Shown here one piece after another: positions 44,074 through 55,626 of a DNA stretch of 64,000 bases. The notes under the pieces were generated by a model that saw only the letters and a program-made list of their open reading frames with translations, made no database searches and had not been told where the DNA came from. A program made the position numbers and the translations under genes. Within the stretch, counting starts at the first letter, position 1, and every line of letters begins with the position of its first letter. Origin of the DNA: Myxocyprinus asiaticus (taxonomy: Eukaryota > Chordata > Actinopteri > Cypriniformes > Catostomidae); contig NC_059346.1 in the NCBI RefSeq assembly GCF_019703515.2, forward strand, positions 17,019,001-17,083,000, read 5' to 3'.

Positions 44074-45135
44074 ACTGTGCAGATTTCATTGCATAATGAA
44101 TTAAGTTTCACATACTGTTTTAAAAACAGTAGGCAGTACATAGTACAGTAAATAGGCAGTTTTAGTAAATAGTAAGCAAGTATTCCTTTACACACATACC
44201 TGTAGATAACTTCTCTAGGTGTTTCTGATGAGAGCTAAATATCTGCAGCTGTGTCTCTTGTTGTATGCTTAGATGATGATTCACAGTCTCCCACTTTACA
44301 GACATTTGCTGGTGTTTAACTGCTATTCTCGCTGGATACAGAGAAACAAAAAGGCCCCATCTACACTAAACTCAGTTAATAGGAGAGTATGAGTGTTTGT
44401 GTAACAAACAGATCAGACTAATGAAGACTGTAGATAGCTGTGAGAGCTATTCTCACATTCAACACTCCTCACAAAGAAGCTGTGGATATGTGTTCAGTCC
44501 AGCATGTGTTAAAGTTGTTGACACATTGTGTTTTCCTGGTATTCCTCATCAGTTTACTCTTGAATTACTTTGCAACACACATAGCAGATTGTATCAGCAT
44601 ATTTTTGTTTTTACAAAGGTTTCTTTTCACCTTATCCAGAGATGGTTCAAATGTATATTGTGTGTTTTATCTAGATTATTTTTTATTTAAGAGTAATTGT
44701 GCTTTAATTTTGTAAATCTAAACACTGTGATCACAGAGTGTATATTTAAACACAACATTTGCCAACTGCTATACTATTTAATGTAACTGCTTTCATAGGT
44801 TAGTTATATGTGCTGTAGCTGCTTGTGCAAAAGTGTTAATTAAAAATGCATTCACATATGGTTTTAAGACTTATAGCTCTTTTCATTTTCATGAATTACT
44901 TTAGTTTTTTTTTTAACCATGAAAGGTAAAAACATGACTTGTTTTGGAGATTTTGATCTGTTTTTACAGTAGAGACCTCTGAAAAAAGTGGAAAAAACAG
45001 AACGAGGTTAAGATTATAAAATGCTCTTCAGAATATGTATGGTAAGCACTTAAGGAAGCACTTAAGTAAATGGACCATAAATGCCAGAAAAATGGATGTC
45101 CACCAAGGCAAAAAATGAATTGTGCTAAAAATAAT
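44074..45135. other. Non-coding DNA
   Basis: Open frames at 44397-44715 overlap each other and have no family resemblance. No repeat boundary recognised. Confidence 0.5.
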
Positions 45136-45824
45136 TTAAAGGAATAGTTCACCCAAAAATGAAAATTCTCTCATCATCATAATTTACTCACATGCCATCC
45201 CAGATGTGTATGACTTTCTTTCTTCTGCAAAACACAAATTTTGATTTTTAGAAAAATATCCCAGCTCTGCAGGTCCATACAATGCAAGTGAATGGGTGGC
45301 ACTTCAAACACTTCAAAAAGCACATAAAGGCAGCATAAAAGTAATCCATATGACTCCAGTGGTTAAATCTATATCTTCAGAAGTAATATAGTAGATGTGG
45401 GTGAGAAACAGATCAATATTTAAGTCCATTTTTGCTAGAAATTCTTCTCCCTGTCCAGTAGGGGGCATATGCATGAAGAATGTGAATTACCAGAAACATA
45501 AGAAGAAGAATATGAAAGTGAAAGTTAAAGTGGAGATTGACTGAGCAGGGAATAGAATTTATAGTAAAAATTGACTAAAATATTGATCTGTTTCTCACCT
45601 TCACCCATCACATCACTTCTGAAGACATGGATTTAACCACTGGAGTCATATGGATTACATTTATGCTGATTAAGTTTCAAAAGTTTGGTACCCATTCACT
45701 TGAACTATATGGGCCAAAAGAGCTGAGAAATTCTTCTAAAAATCTTCATTTGTGTTCTGCTGAAGAAAGAAAGTCATACACATCCAGGATGGCATAAGGG
45801 TGAGTAAATGATGAGAGAATTTAA
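45136..45824. mobile_element. TTAA-type foldback MITE, copy 4
   Basis: Starts TTAAAGGAATAGTTCACCC and carries ATCCCAGATGTGTATGACTT with inverted partners near 45770-45790. The right end stops at GAGTAAATGATGAGAGAA plus TTAA, lacking the usual final GGGTGAACT block. Another MITE begins directly at that TTAA. Confidence 0.8.
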
Positions 45825-46182
45825 AGGGTTATGAAACACTACAACACATTTTTTGAGATGTTAACAGGTATATATGTCTAAGGGCAGAGAATGTCAACAT
45901 TCATTATTTTTGATTCCAAGAGGAAAAGGCTTCATTTAGAGATTTTTGAGGCTATTTTTGTCTTGCGGGTTTGAAATAAACATCGTCAACATCACAGGTC
46001 ATGATGTACCGGGTTTAGCTTTCCAATGAATTTCAGCAAATCGGGTTCTCGATATTATTCGTGAGAAGGCGTGGCCTTTACCCTTTGACAAGCGAGTGCC
46101 ACAGGTTTGTCAGTGTCGTTGCCATGCACTTGACCATCGCTTCAAACTCTCAAACAACATCAGTCAGTTGAGAGAGTTGATA

Positions 46183-47566
46183 AACTCAGCAAAAAAAAGA
46201 AACGTCCCTTTTTCAGGAGACTGTATTTTAAAGATAATTTTGTAAAAATCCAAATAACTTTACAGATCTTATTTTAAAGGGTTTAAACAATGTTTTCCAT
46301 GCTTGTTCAATGAACCATAAACAATTAATGAACATGCACCTGTGGAACGGTTTTTAAGACACTAACAGCTTACAGACGGTAGGCAATTAAGGTCACAGTT
46401 ATAAAAACTTAGGACACTAAAGAGACCTTTCTACTGACTCTGAAAAACACCAAAAGAAAGATGCCCAGGGTCCCTGCTCATCTGCGTGAACATGCCTTAG
46501 GCATGCTGCATGGAGGCATGAGGACTGCAGATGTGGCCAGGTTAATAAATTGCAATGTCCGTACTGTGAGACGCCTAAGACAGTGCTACAGGGAGACAGG
46601 AAAGACTGCTGATCATCCTCGCAGTGGCAGACCACGTGTAACAACACCGGCACAGGATCAGTACATCCGAATATCACACCTGCGGGACAGGTACAGGACT
46701 GCAACAACAACTGCCCGAGTTACACCAGGAATGCACAATCCCTCCATCAGTGCTCAGACTGTCCGCAATAGGCTGAGAGAGGCTGGACCACTTTCGCTGG
46801 ACCAGACAGGACTGGAAAAAAGTGCTCTTCACTGACGAGTCGCGGATTTGTCTCACCAGGGATGGTGGTCGGGCTCACGTTTATCATCGAAGGAATGAAC
46901 GTTACACTGAGGCCTGTACTCTGGAGCAGGATCGATTTGGAGGTGGAGGGTCCGTCATGGTCTGGGGCAGTGTGTCACAGCATCATCGGACTGAGCTTGT
47001 TGTCATTGCAGGCAATCTCAACGCTGTGTGTTACAGGGAAGACATCCTCCTCCCTCATGTGGTACCCTTCCTGCAGGCTCATCCTGACATGACCCTCCAG
47101 CATGACAATGCCACCAGCCATACTACTCGTTCTGTGTGTGATTTCCTGCAAGACAGGAATGTCAGTGTTCTGCCATGGCCAGCGAAGAGCCCGGATCTCA
47201 ATCCCATTGAGCAAGTCTGGGACCTGTTGGATTGGAGGGTGAGGGCTAGGGCCATTCCCCCAGAAATGTCCGGGAACTTCCAAGTGCCTTGGTGGAAGAG
47301 TGGGGTAACATCTCTCAGCAAGAACTGGCAAATCTGATGCAGTCCATGAGAAGGAGATGCACTGCAGTACTTAATGCAGAAGATACTGACTGTTAATTTT
47401 GATTTTGACCCCCCTTTTGTTCAGGGACACATTATTCTGTGAAATTTGTTCAGTTTATGTCTTAGTTGTTGAATCTTTTTATGTTCATACAAATATTTAC
47501 TCATGTTAAGTTTGCTGAAAATAAAAGCAATTGAAAGTGAGAGGATGTTTCTTTTTTTGCTGAGTT
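46183..47566 (+). mobile_element. Tc1-like transposon with broken transposase
   Basis: The copy lies between TA dinucleotides (46181-46182 and 47567-47568). Ends are AACTCAGCAAAAAAAAGAAA and TTTCTTTTTTTGCTGAGTT. It contains most of a Tc1 transposase gene with a deletion and frameshifts. At about 1.4 kb it is close to full length for the family (about 1.6 kb). Confidence 0.93.
46461..47396 (+). pseudogene. Tc1-like transposase with internal deletion and frameshifts
   Basis: The product was a DDE transposase cutting and joining element ends at TA. The first frame starts MPRVPAHLREHALGML and has the helix-turn-helix DNA-binding part (TADVARLINCNVRTVRRLRQ) and the GRPR-like element SGRPRVTTPAQ. 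After LREAG the text jumps to the region around DQTG...K, so roughly 25 codons are missing along with a frame change. The second frame (from about 46822) has the first catalytic Asp (FTDES), the second (QHDNATSH) and PDLNPIEQVWDLLDWRVRA with the Glu. After PPEMSGN the frame shifts again; the natural end would be near 47396. The catalytic triad is present but the gene cannot make a whole protein. Confidence 0.92.
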
Positions 47567-47640
47567 TAGTACCGTTATGCAATTTCAGTCAAAGGCACCA
47601 CCTTTTAAATATTCACGCAGCACACATTTATTAACGTGAG

Positions 47641-48108
47641 TGTTTTGAGAAATGCGGTGAGCTGGACTGTCTCTGACCGGGACTCGTTTGAGATGCAGTT
47701 ACATTGATTGTCCCAGACACAAACGCTATCCATCCATCCATCTGTCTATCCATCCATCCCTAATGTAAGTCTCTAAACCGATCTAAGCACTTGTGAATCA
47801 ACCTCTTGAAATAAGTCTCAAAAGTTATAAAATTGTCAAAAACATTCACATACTGTATTTTCAATACAGAGTACATGGATTGGCATTTATTTGCACATTA
47901 AATTACAGAAATAAAATGACCAGTGTGATTCTGTGTGCTGTATTGTGAGCTTACAAAACAGTGTATCATTTATTTGTGCATTCTGTTACAAGCAATTATT
48001 AGAATCTTTGACGCTGTTACCTGTATTAGTGGAATAATAATGGGTGACTAATTCAGAAAGTTAATTTGTTCCCTCAGAAAGTGGCATTCAACATATTTAG
48101 TTGGACTT
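47641..48108. other. Non-coding DNA with a (CATC)n-like run
   Basis: An imperfect CATCCATCCATC/TGTCTATCC run lies at 47728-47758. No gene recognised. Confidence 0.6.
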
Positions 48109-48560
48109 TAAAGAGCACCTATTATGGTTATTCAAATATTACCTTTCATGTAGTGTGTTATATAGCTGTTTGTGAATGTAAATATTTGCAAAGTTTCAAA
48201 AATCAAAGTGCACAACAAATGGAGTTATTGACTCCCAAAAGAAAGAACCAATTCTGAACACCTGAAACGAGTCGTTAGTAATTCCAGACTTACTTCCTGT
48301 ACTAACCTACATATTTTGGTTAAAAAAAAACACCTCTGGTCTTCATTGGCTGCTCGTGAACAGCTTTGACCCACTCACAAACACTACACTAAACGGCAGA
48401 CCAATCACAACAGACTGACAGACAGACTGACAGATTGCTCGCCCCCCTTCTCTCCCCTGACCCACCCATTTTGGCCCTTGTTCTTACAGCTGTCCTCGCC
48501 CAGTTGAGTTGCATTTTTCAAAGTGGTTGAGAGGCAGACTTGAACTGGAAGTAGATTGTT
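48109..48560. mobile_element. MITE with TTTAAAGAGCACCTATTATG end
   Basis: The segment starting TTTAAAGAGCACCTATTATG near 48107 looks like a common fish MITE. Interior GACAGACAGACTGACAGA near 48417-48440 is a short tandem. The right end was not located with certainty. Confidence 0.45.
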
Positions 48561-49435
48561 TCATGACCCTTTTTTTTTTTTCTTTTTTTTTTGTCACTGA
48601 ACATTCAACAGCCCATTATTCCTTATTTGCATCCTGAATCAGTTTGCTAGATTTACCCTTCCTTAAATTAAGGCAGAAAAGCATTATCACATTCTGTGAA
48701 AGGGGTCCATTCATGTCTCTGCATTAGTTTCCTGTAGCTGTTAGAGTCAGGTTTAAGGTTCTGTTTCTGACCCACAGTTCAGTCGATAACCTGACAAAAT
48801 CAGAGAGTTGAACTCAATATCATTCAAATATTCTGGATGATCTGTACAGACAGGGCATCACAAAATTTACATGAACTGCAACTGTTTTGAATGGGAGATT
48901 GCCAGAATACTTCCATATCACTTCAGAGGTCTGATCCGACCAACAGAATTAATTTTGGTTAGAAGTAATTGCTAATAAAAGAGGTTTTACATCCTACTAA
49001 TTACTCTGTTGCACGTTAACGTGCTTTCCTATCCTTGATTGATTATTTAAACTATTTGGTCAATAAACATGGTGTAGTAAAATGTTGAAATGCTGATTCC
49101 TAAGGGTTCGCAGAAGAGAAGCAATGGGATTATTCATAATTCCTAGGATCATTCACTCCACTTAAAATCCAATTCTAGGAAATGAATGTAATTATTTTTA
49201 ATGTGAAGGCATAAAGAGGAAATCTCAGGTACAACTCACAGGATAATTCAAATCAATAAAACAGAGTGAAATAAATAACTGTGTTTTGTGATAATTACAT
49301 TCTGGCTCAAAAACACATAACTTTCCTCTGAGAATAGAAACTTTACATGAAGTTGTTTGAAACACTACAGTTTGTGTTTGCTCTGATTTTCTCCGAACCA
49401 TAAGAATCTCTGTAACATGTCTTTTATATTTCCAA

Positions 49436-49436
<1 letters not shown>
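48561..49436. other. Non-coding DNA
   Basis: A poly-T tract at 48570-48592. The interval 48720-49200 has no recognised feature. Confidence 0.5.

Positions 49437-49482
<46 letters not shown>
49437..49482. repeat. (CA)n microsatellite
   Basis: About 22 CA units without interruption. Confidence 0.95.
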
Positions 49483-49485
<3 letters not shown>

Positions 49486-50009
49486 CCCTGAAAAAAGAAA
49501 ACATTTCTCAAAGAAATTATCTATTTATGTGTGGGAAGTCTTTGCGGGGGAAGTCTAAAGGCTATTACAGAAGGTTTCAATCCATACACTGAATTAACAA
49601 AAATGTGTTTGTTTTTTTCCTGCAGTGAGGAGAGAAGGTCTTCATTTGATTGCACAGCATTTGGCTTTCTTCCTTTTTTCTCAGCATTTATCTTTTTATT
49701 CTTTTACAATAATTCTACTGTTTTGCCTTCATCAAATGGATTTCCAACATTTAACAATGTTGTAGCCCACATACCAGACTGCAAAAGCATCTAGTTTGCA
49801 CAACAAGACTTATTAGTTTTTTATTTGCAATTTTGCTTAACTAATAAGCCACTAATAAACTGCTTTTGTTTTGGCCAAGTAAGTGATAATACACTGAGCA
49901 TTATCGCAAAATAAATCCTGCAGGGTTATCAGATTGTAACACGCTGAAGGGAATTATTTTCTAATAATGACTGTACATTATCCCCTTTATTCACGGCTAC
50001 TTACCAAAT
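49483..50009. other. Non-coding DNA
   Basis: Nothing recognised. Confidence 0.5.
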
Positions 50010-50185
50010 GTCACTGTGTCATTTAGCAAACACTTCTTACAGGAGCAATTCCCCTTGAGCAACTTGCAGTGTAGTGCCATGCTCAAGGGCACAATGGTGA
50101 CAACTCATTGCTCAGTCTTTGTGGGATCGAACCAGCAACCTTCCAGTAACCAGACCCAAAGCTTTAACCACTACACATTAATAAA
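50010..50185 (-). mobile_element. tRNA-derived SINE, copy 2
   Basis: On the minus strand: A-box TAGTGGTTAAAGC, then B-box GGTTCGATCCC about 35 bp further, an RNA polymerase III promoter. The plus strand shares CAGGAGCAATTCCCC, TTGAGCAAC and GCTCAAGGGCACAATGGTG with the copy at 40054-40232. Confidence 0.75.
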
Positions 50186-51097
50186 CAAAAAAGCACCTCA
50201 CAGCCTCCTGCAGTAACTCATCCCACAGACTGAAAACATCTTATTTATCGATCATTGAAAGTTCAAAAGAAAATGAACAGTCTCTCCTCTATTTGTGATA
50301 TAACATTCACAAACATCTTCAGAGCTTTCACATTTTCTTCTGGCAAAATGTATTTTAAGACAGTGCTGAAAATGTGGAAAACTTTCTTTCTCACACACAC
50401 ACATAGAGAAAAAGAAGTCTCTGTCCTTTTATAACATGATACCTGAAATAATATTGCACAATTAAAAGACCACAGTGGCTTACTTTTATAGACAGAGATT
50501 TCCTGTAGTGCCTATCATAGGGCAACCTATCATAGGTTGTGACCTGGGTGTGTTAGATTTTCATTTACATAGCACTTTTATCACATTCAAAGCACTTTAC
50601 AGAAGCAGTATAAATTATCTCCTTAACCACCAGTGTACAGAATCCACCTGGATGATTTGATACAACCATAGTGAGCCTGAACGCCCAACAAACACCTGCC
50701 AACAAACACCTGCTATCAGTGGACAGGAGACAGTGATGTAGCCAATTCATGTAAATTTATATCTGGAATTATATTAATATATTTGAACTCCATTTGATTA
50801 ATTGTCTGAATACTCCACAAAATTAGGCACATATTAAAACTCCAACAAATTATATTTTCCCACCTCAGGCATCAAAGCCCTTTATATTATTTTCTTTCTT
50901 TCTTTCTTTCTTTCTGATTTCTGGACACACCTTTTGTTCTCAACCCTGTCACAGACATAATGGAAGTGGTTTGAAAATAATTCAACACAATGCTTGTTAT
51001 AAAAGAAACATCTACCTACTGTGACAGGGTTGTTGTGTTTTGTTTTGCTAAAAATGGTCACCATTTCTCATGTGGTGTAGAACAGAAGACCACATAC
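50186..51097. other. Non-coding DNA with a LINE-like tail and a (TTTC)n run
   Basis: TTTTCATTTACATAGCACTT and TCAAAGCACTTTACAGAAG near 50560-50605 resemble the 3' tails of fish non-LTR repeats. A (TTTC)n run occupies 50890-50914. Confidence 0.5.
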
Positions 51098-51640
51098 AGT
51101 GCTGGGCAGATTACTTGTGAACTGTAATCAGGTACTGATTACAAATGACATGATGAAAAAAATGCAATCAATAACCTAATCTCAGATTAAATTTTTGGGT
51201 AATATAATCAGATTACTTTCGGATAACTTTTAACCTAATTCTAATTTACTTTGTCACATGCATTTGAGTAGGATAATCATTTTAACATAAAAGTACAAAG
51301 AGGAAGAAGATGTATTCCATTCTTTATTACTAACAAAAAGAGCCTCACAAAAATAACTCATGACATTTTTAAAAAAGTGCATTAAATTATTGTCATTACA
51401 TGAATTAAATAAACATTAAATCTAACAGCAATGACAGTGCATGATCAAAGTTTATAATTCAAAACACTGAGACATCAAGTTCATTTTAAGTGTATAAAAC
51501 AATAGCAGCATTACAAACATTAATGACCATAAAATCAACATAAAACTATCATAAAATGATCGTAAATTAATGACCATAAAATCAATAGCAACAACGTTGC
51601 CTATGTCAAAGCTTTTATCTAAAACACTGAAACACTTTTA
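51098..51640. mobile_element. hAT-like MITE fragment
   Basis: CAGTGCTGGGCAGATTACTT and repeated AATCAGATTAC-type blocks (51100-51240) resemble the CAGTGNTGGG...GATTAC ends of fish non-autonomous hAT elements. A direct repeat of AATGACCATAAAATCAA occurs near 51522 and 51568. The right end was not found. Confidence 0.45.
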
Positions 51641-51872
51641 ACGCTTACTGCTGACTGATAGTCCACCACCTGTTCAAGATATTATATTTTGAACAGCTAG
51701 AATATTCTAAAAGAGCAGAATATTTTAAAACGGTAGAGTTCCACTGAGTCACATAAGGAACAATTGTGTCAAGTTTTATGTCAGGTTTCATGCAGTGGAA
51801 TAATTAAGTTCAATATGTGAGCTGCACACCATTGGTGATGTAGTAAGAAATAATATATATATATATATATAC

Positions 51873-52381
51873 ACAGTACTGTGCAAAAGTCTTAGGCACA
51901 TAATATGTTTCACAAAAGCATTTGTCTTAAGATGGTTATTTATATTTTCAGCTTCAGTGTGTCAATAGGAAATATAAATGTTAGACTCACAAACATTACT
52001 TTTGCAAATAGAAAAGATTAGAATATAAGAACAGGGAGCCCTGCAACAGATGTCATGGCCTCCACAAAGCCCCCCACTGAACATCGTGTCAGTCTGAGAT
52101 TACATAAAGAGACAGAAGAAATTGAGACAGCCTAAATAGATAGAAGAACTGTGGCGAATTCTACAAGAAGCTTGTAACATCCTATCTGCCAACAATCAAG
52201 AAAAACTGTGTCCAGGTGTACCAAGGAGATTTGGTGCTGTTGTGGGCAGAGGTGGTCAAACCAAATATTGATTTAGCTTTTTTATGTTTACTGGACTTTG
52301 TATGACATTAAGTGATAAATGAAAACTATTTATGTCATTATTTTTGAAGACATCCTCACTAAGTGCCTAAAAATTTTGCAC

Positions 52382-52388
<7 letters not shown>
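51873..52388. mobile_element. Tc1-like deletion derivative (CAGTACTGTGCAAAAGTC type)
   Basis: Left end CAGTACTGTGCAAAAGTC and TTAGGCAC, right end GTGCCTAAAAATTTTGCAC and AGTAC, inverted. Interior pieces such as CATCCTATCTGCCAACAATC come from the original transposon. (TA)n runs touch both ends (51853-51870 and 52387-52448). Confidence 0.8.

Positions 52389-52448
<60 letters not shown>
52387..52448. repeat. (TA)n microsatellite
   Basis: About 31 TA units between two Tc1 derivatives, followed by CA units. Confidence 0.95.
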
Positions 52449-52456
<8 letters not shown>

Positions 52457-52461
<5 letters not shown>

Positions 52462-52986
52462 CCGGTCAAAAGTTTTGAAACACTTACTCATTGTTTTTTT
52501 TTTTTTTTTTACATTTTAGAATAATAGTAAAGTCATCAAAACTATGGAATAACATAAATGGAACTATGGGAATTATGTTGTGACTAAACAAAATCCAAAA
52601 TAAATCAAAACTGTTATATTTTAGCATCTTCAAAGTAGTCACCCTTTGCCTAGAATTTGCAGACATGTACTCTTGACATTTTCTCAACCAACTTCTTGAG
52701 GTATCACCCTGGGATGCTTTTTAAACAGTATTGAAGGAGTTCCCATCTATGTTGGGCACTTATTGGCTGCTTTTCTTTATTATTTGGTCCAAGTCATCAA
52801 TTTCAAAAACGTTTTTTTATTTTTATTACATTTTAGTTTTATAATGAAATAAATTAATATGGTGGCACAATTATAATTTTGTCTAAAAAACTAATTTCAA
52901 ACATTTAAGCATACACCTTCACAAAAGATTTTTAAAATCATGAGAAACGTTTCAGTCAAGTGTTTCAAAACGTTTGACCGGTAGTG
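52457..52986. mobile_element. Tc1-like deletion derivative (CACTACCGGTCAAAAG type), copy 2
   Basis: Ends CACTACCGGTCAAAAGTTTT and AAAACGTTTGACCGGTAGTG. Nearly the same interior as the copy at 42809-43346. TA follows at 52987, but the left neighbour is a CA run, so the left duplication is eroded. Confidence 0.9.
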
Positions 52987-53023
52987 TATATATACATATA
53001 AAAGTATACATATATATATATTG

Positions 53024-53088
<65 letters not shown>
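52987..53088. repeat. (TA)n-rich microsatellite
   Basis: TA/CATA units with a pure (TA)n tract at about 53031-53088. Confidence 0.9.
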
Positions 53089-53089
<1 letters not shown>

Positions 53090-53718
53090 ACGGTTAGTTC
53101 CGGTCCTCGAATCTGATTGGATGAGAGACATTCCATGAGCACTGATGGTCTGACACCATCAGCACTCTGACGCTTCACTGTGTGTATCACTCCGCTTGTG
53201 TTCGTGCCATTCTAAACTAAAGTGTAAGAGCAGTGCAGATGTGTTAAGAGCTACTGTTTGTCTTTTTTTACATGTATTTTTTTTTTTTTTTTACGTTATA
53301 TACAGTATATTAGCCAGCAGGTGGTGGCAAAGATAATTTTTATATGTAATATGAGCCAGTTAGGTGACGTGAAGTGAATTTGCATCAGCCAGTGTTTACT
53401 ACACTACTAAAGCTAGGAAATAGCTTTAAACGGCTTTAAACAAACAACTTCAGCATTACAGCTCATCACAGCTGAGAGACACAACAGACAAGGCACTCAA
53501 GGCACTTACCTCTTACCGGACTTTCCACATTGGAGAGGACATACTGTTTAAAATGGCGGAGAATATTGTGGTTTCTATAGTGAATGACACTTGGGCACTG
53601 GCTACCGCGAAATAGGGAGAATACCCCCGCTTGGACGGCTACTTTTCCACTGAGAAAGCTGATCTTCAGAAAGCTGACAGCATCTCTGCTTGGGTGTGGT
53701 AACAGGTGATTGCACACG

Positions 53719-53721
<3 letters not shown>
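53089..53721. mobile_element. Unclassified dispersed repeat (ACAACGGTTAGTTCCGGTCC type)
   Basis: The sequence from ACAACGGTTAGTTCCGGTCC onward resembles, from memory, a frequent cyprinid repeat. It contains CTGATTGGATGAGAGACATTC and a poly-T tract at 53278-53293. The boundary and class are unknown. Confidence 0.35.
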
Positions 53722-53764
<43 letters not shown>

Positions 53765-53785
53765 AACACACACACACACACACAC
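53722..53785. repeat. (CT)n(CA)n microsatellite
   Basis: A CT run followed by CA runs, then CATCCATCCATC. It interrupts the reading frame of the L1 ORF1 relic. Confidence 0.9.
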
Positions 53786-53819
53786 CCATCCATCCATCCT
53801 TGTTTATCCAATAACTTGT

Positions 53820-54731
53820 TAGAAACAGCACAAATCGTGATACTATTTCTGAAGTGAAATTTATGAATTACTAACGGAGGCTTGGACGCATCATTTGGTT
53901 TGAACCTCCAAAAATGATCAAAAAAGATCTGTTGCTCACTGATTTTAATCACTCTCTTTTCCCATGATTTGCTCAGGACCATCTCTTTTACCTTGTATTG
54001 CAGAAAATTGAGAACAATTGATCTCAGAGGTGCATCTGGTCTTGGCTTCGGCATCAGGGCTCTGTGGGCTCTTTGAATTTGGAGGTCTGTGTCAATCTCG
54101 AGTTCATTACGGAGAAATTGTTCAGCAAACTGTGCGGTCAACTTGTTCTCTGTATCCTCCGGAATGCTATAGATATGTTGGTTGTTCCTTCTGGACCACG
54201 CCTCCAGGTCGTTTATCTGCCATCATTTTCTGTACTCGGATTATGTCCTGCATTATTTTGTTTGCCTCTGAGCTTCCACTTTCCGCTTCTTCAATTCCTT
54301 CAACTTGGCATTCTGTTCCTGTATTTCTTTCGTTGTTGCCGCTAACTTCTGGTTAACGTTTTCCTTGAATTCTACAGATTCGCTTTTCATTTGGTTTTTG
54401 AGATCATCTTTGAACATCTTGAATTCAATTTTAAGTTCTTTTTGAAAGTCTTGAATCTGCCACTTATACTATCCAAACATGTGAGAAGTGAATTGCCATT
54501 CCGGTCGCTATCTTCTGCTGTCTCTTGCATAGTGTCTTGCTCTTCTCGATTAATGTCTTTACCTTGTTTTTCTGGGTTTCTTTTAGTCTTTGCCTTTTTT
54601 CCCCCAATCATCGTTAAGCGTTTTATGAATTTTCTTTTGATTTGTCTCTAATTTAGCAGGGTGTATTATACCAACTTTAAGGGAGCTCACCGCTTACTTA
54701 ACCGTGCTGCTTTAACGCCAGACCGGAAGTC
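53820..54731 (-). pseudogene. L1-type ORF1 relic, copy A
   Basis: ORF1 proteins of L1 elements bind element RNA. Minus-strand pieces: an N-terminal lysine-rich part from 54611 (MIGGKKAKTKRNPEKQGKD), then coiled-coil-like sequence around 54450-54300 in shifted frames (e.g. KENVNQKLAATTKEIQEQ). A conserved part follows from about 54141 (ELEIDTDLQIQRAHRALMPK and RSIVLNFLQYKVKEMVL). The 'IxRAHRxxxPKP...R.I.xxF' pattern is diagnostic of the L1 ORF1 RNA-binding region. The sequence upstream (54612-54731, ending GGAAGTC) may be 5' UTR. Stops and frame changes make it non-functional. Confidence 0.75.
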
Positions 54732-55049
54732 TAAAATATAATTTTTAAATATACTGATTTAATTTCATGTGATGGGGTCAAGTTGTTATGCTTGACCATA
54801 CCCATCTGACAATAATACACTTTAAAACATTAATACAAATTATAATATTTCTTACCTGTTTCTGCACCACGAAGTTGAAGAAAGCTAAATGATTTCACTT
54901 CTGGTTAATAATGTCACATATGGGTGGAACCAACATTTTTATGGGATGAAAATGGCTGGTGTGACGGGGATGAGTTCAAACTGAGGGACAAAACTTTATA
55001 GCCTGTTTTTTTTGGGGGGGGGGGGGTCTTTCTCAGCAAAGGAAAACAA
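54732..55049. other. Non-coding DNA
   Basis: A G10-like run at 55014-55026. No gene recognised. Confidence 0.5.
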
Positions 55050-55430
55050 ATAAATGTCAAATGTGAAAGTGAAACTAAACAGGCACCACATGTGGCTTTC
55101 AGATGTAAAAGTGAAAGTGGAGTAAGGGTTTAGGTTCAGAGTTAAAGTTTAGGGTAAAAAAAGACTTACATTTTGATGTTTCTCACCCACACCTATCATA
55201 TCACTTCTGAAGATGTAACTCCTGGGGTCATGTGGATTACTTTATGTGATTTTTGGAGCTAAATGTCTGATCACCATACACTTGCATTGTACGGACCTAC
55301 AGAGCTGAGATATTCTTCTAAAAATCTTCATTTGTGTTCTGCTGAAGAAAAAAAGTCATACACATCTGGGATGGCATGAAGTTGAGTAAATAATGAGAGA
55401 ATTTCATTTTTGGGTGAACAATCCATTTAA
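55050..55430. mobile_element. Right half of a TTAA-type foldback MITE, copy 5
   Basis: AGCTGAGATATTCTTCTAAA, AAATCTTCATTTGTGTTCTG, ACATCTGGGATGGCATGA and the end GGGTGAACAATCCATTTAA at 55430 match right halves of copies 1, 3 and 4. The left half is missing. Confidence 0.75.
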
Positions 55431-55626
55431 GATCCACACATACCACAAGGTGAGCACCTCCTACTGCCCTCACTAGCATCTCTTCCAGCAGCATCTTTAG
55501 TTTTCGCCAAGAGGTCTCTTCCGTCCCTGTAATCCCAGGCTCAACCCTGCTTAGCTTCTGTGGGAAACCAGCTGATAGGGGAAAGCTGCTTTCAGGGTCT
55601 GTGATATGTGTGTGTGATGTGTGATG

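Larger units (their letters stand above)
45821..47640. mobile_element. TTAAAGGGTTATGAAAC-type MITE interrupted by a Tc1 element
   Basis: The sequence beginning TTAAAGGGTTATGAAACAC at 45821 continues to 46180, and the same style of sequence resumes after the Tc1 copy at 47569 (ACCGTTATGCAATTTCAGTC). It has GAGAAGGCGTGGCCTTTACC near 46060. The right boundary was not determined. Confidence 0.4.

Noticed and set aside
44397..44715. Two overlapping plus-strand frames of 97 and 91 codons
   Set aside because: Overlapping frames without domains, no splice or start context, hydrophobic by AT-rich composition.
46975..47331. 118-codon minus-strand frame in the Tc1 element
   Set aside because: Antisense shadow of the transposase with its DDE motifs on the plus strand.
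50010..50185. Possible functional tRNA gene
   Set aside because: A and B boxes are present, but the rest does not fold into a plausible cloverleaf by eye, and it shares non-tRNA sequence with a second dispersed copy, so it is a SINE.
52319..53190. Open frames through the (TA)n arrays
   Set aside because: Tyr-Ile repeats are the translation of TA microsatellites, not genes.
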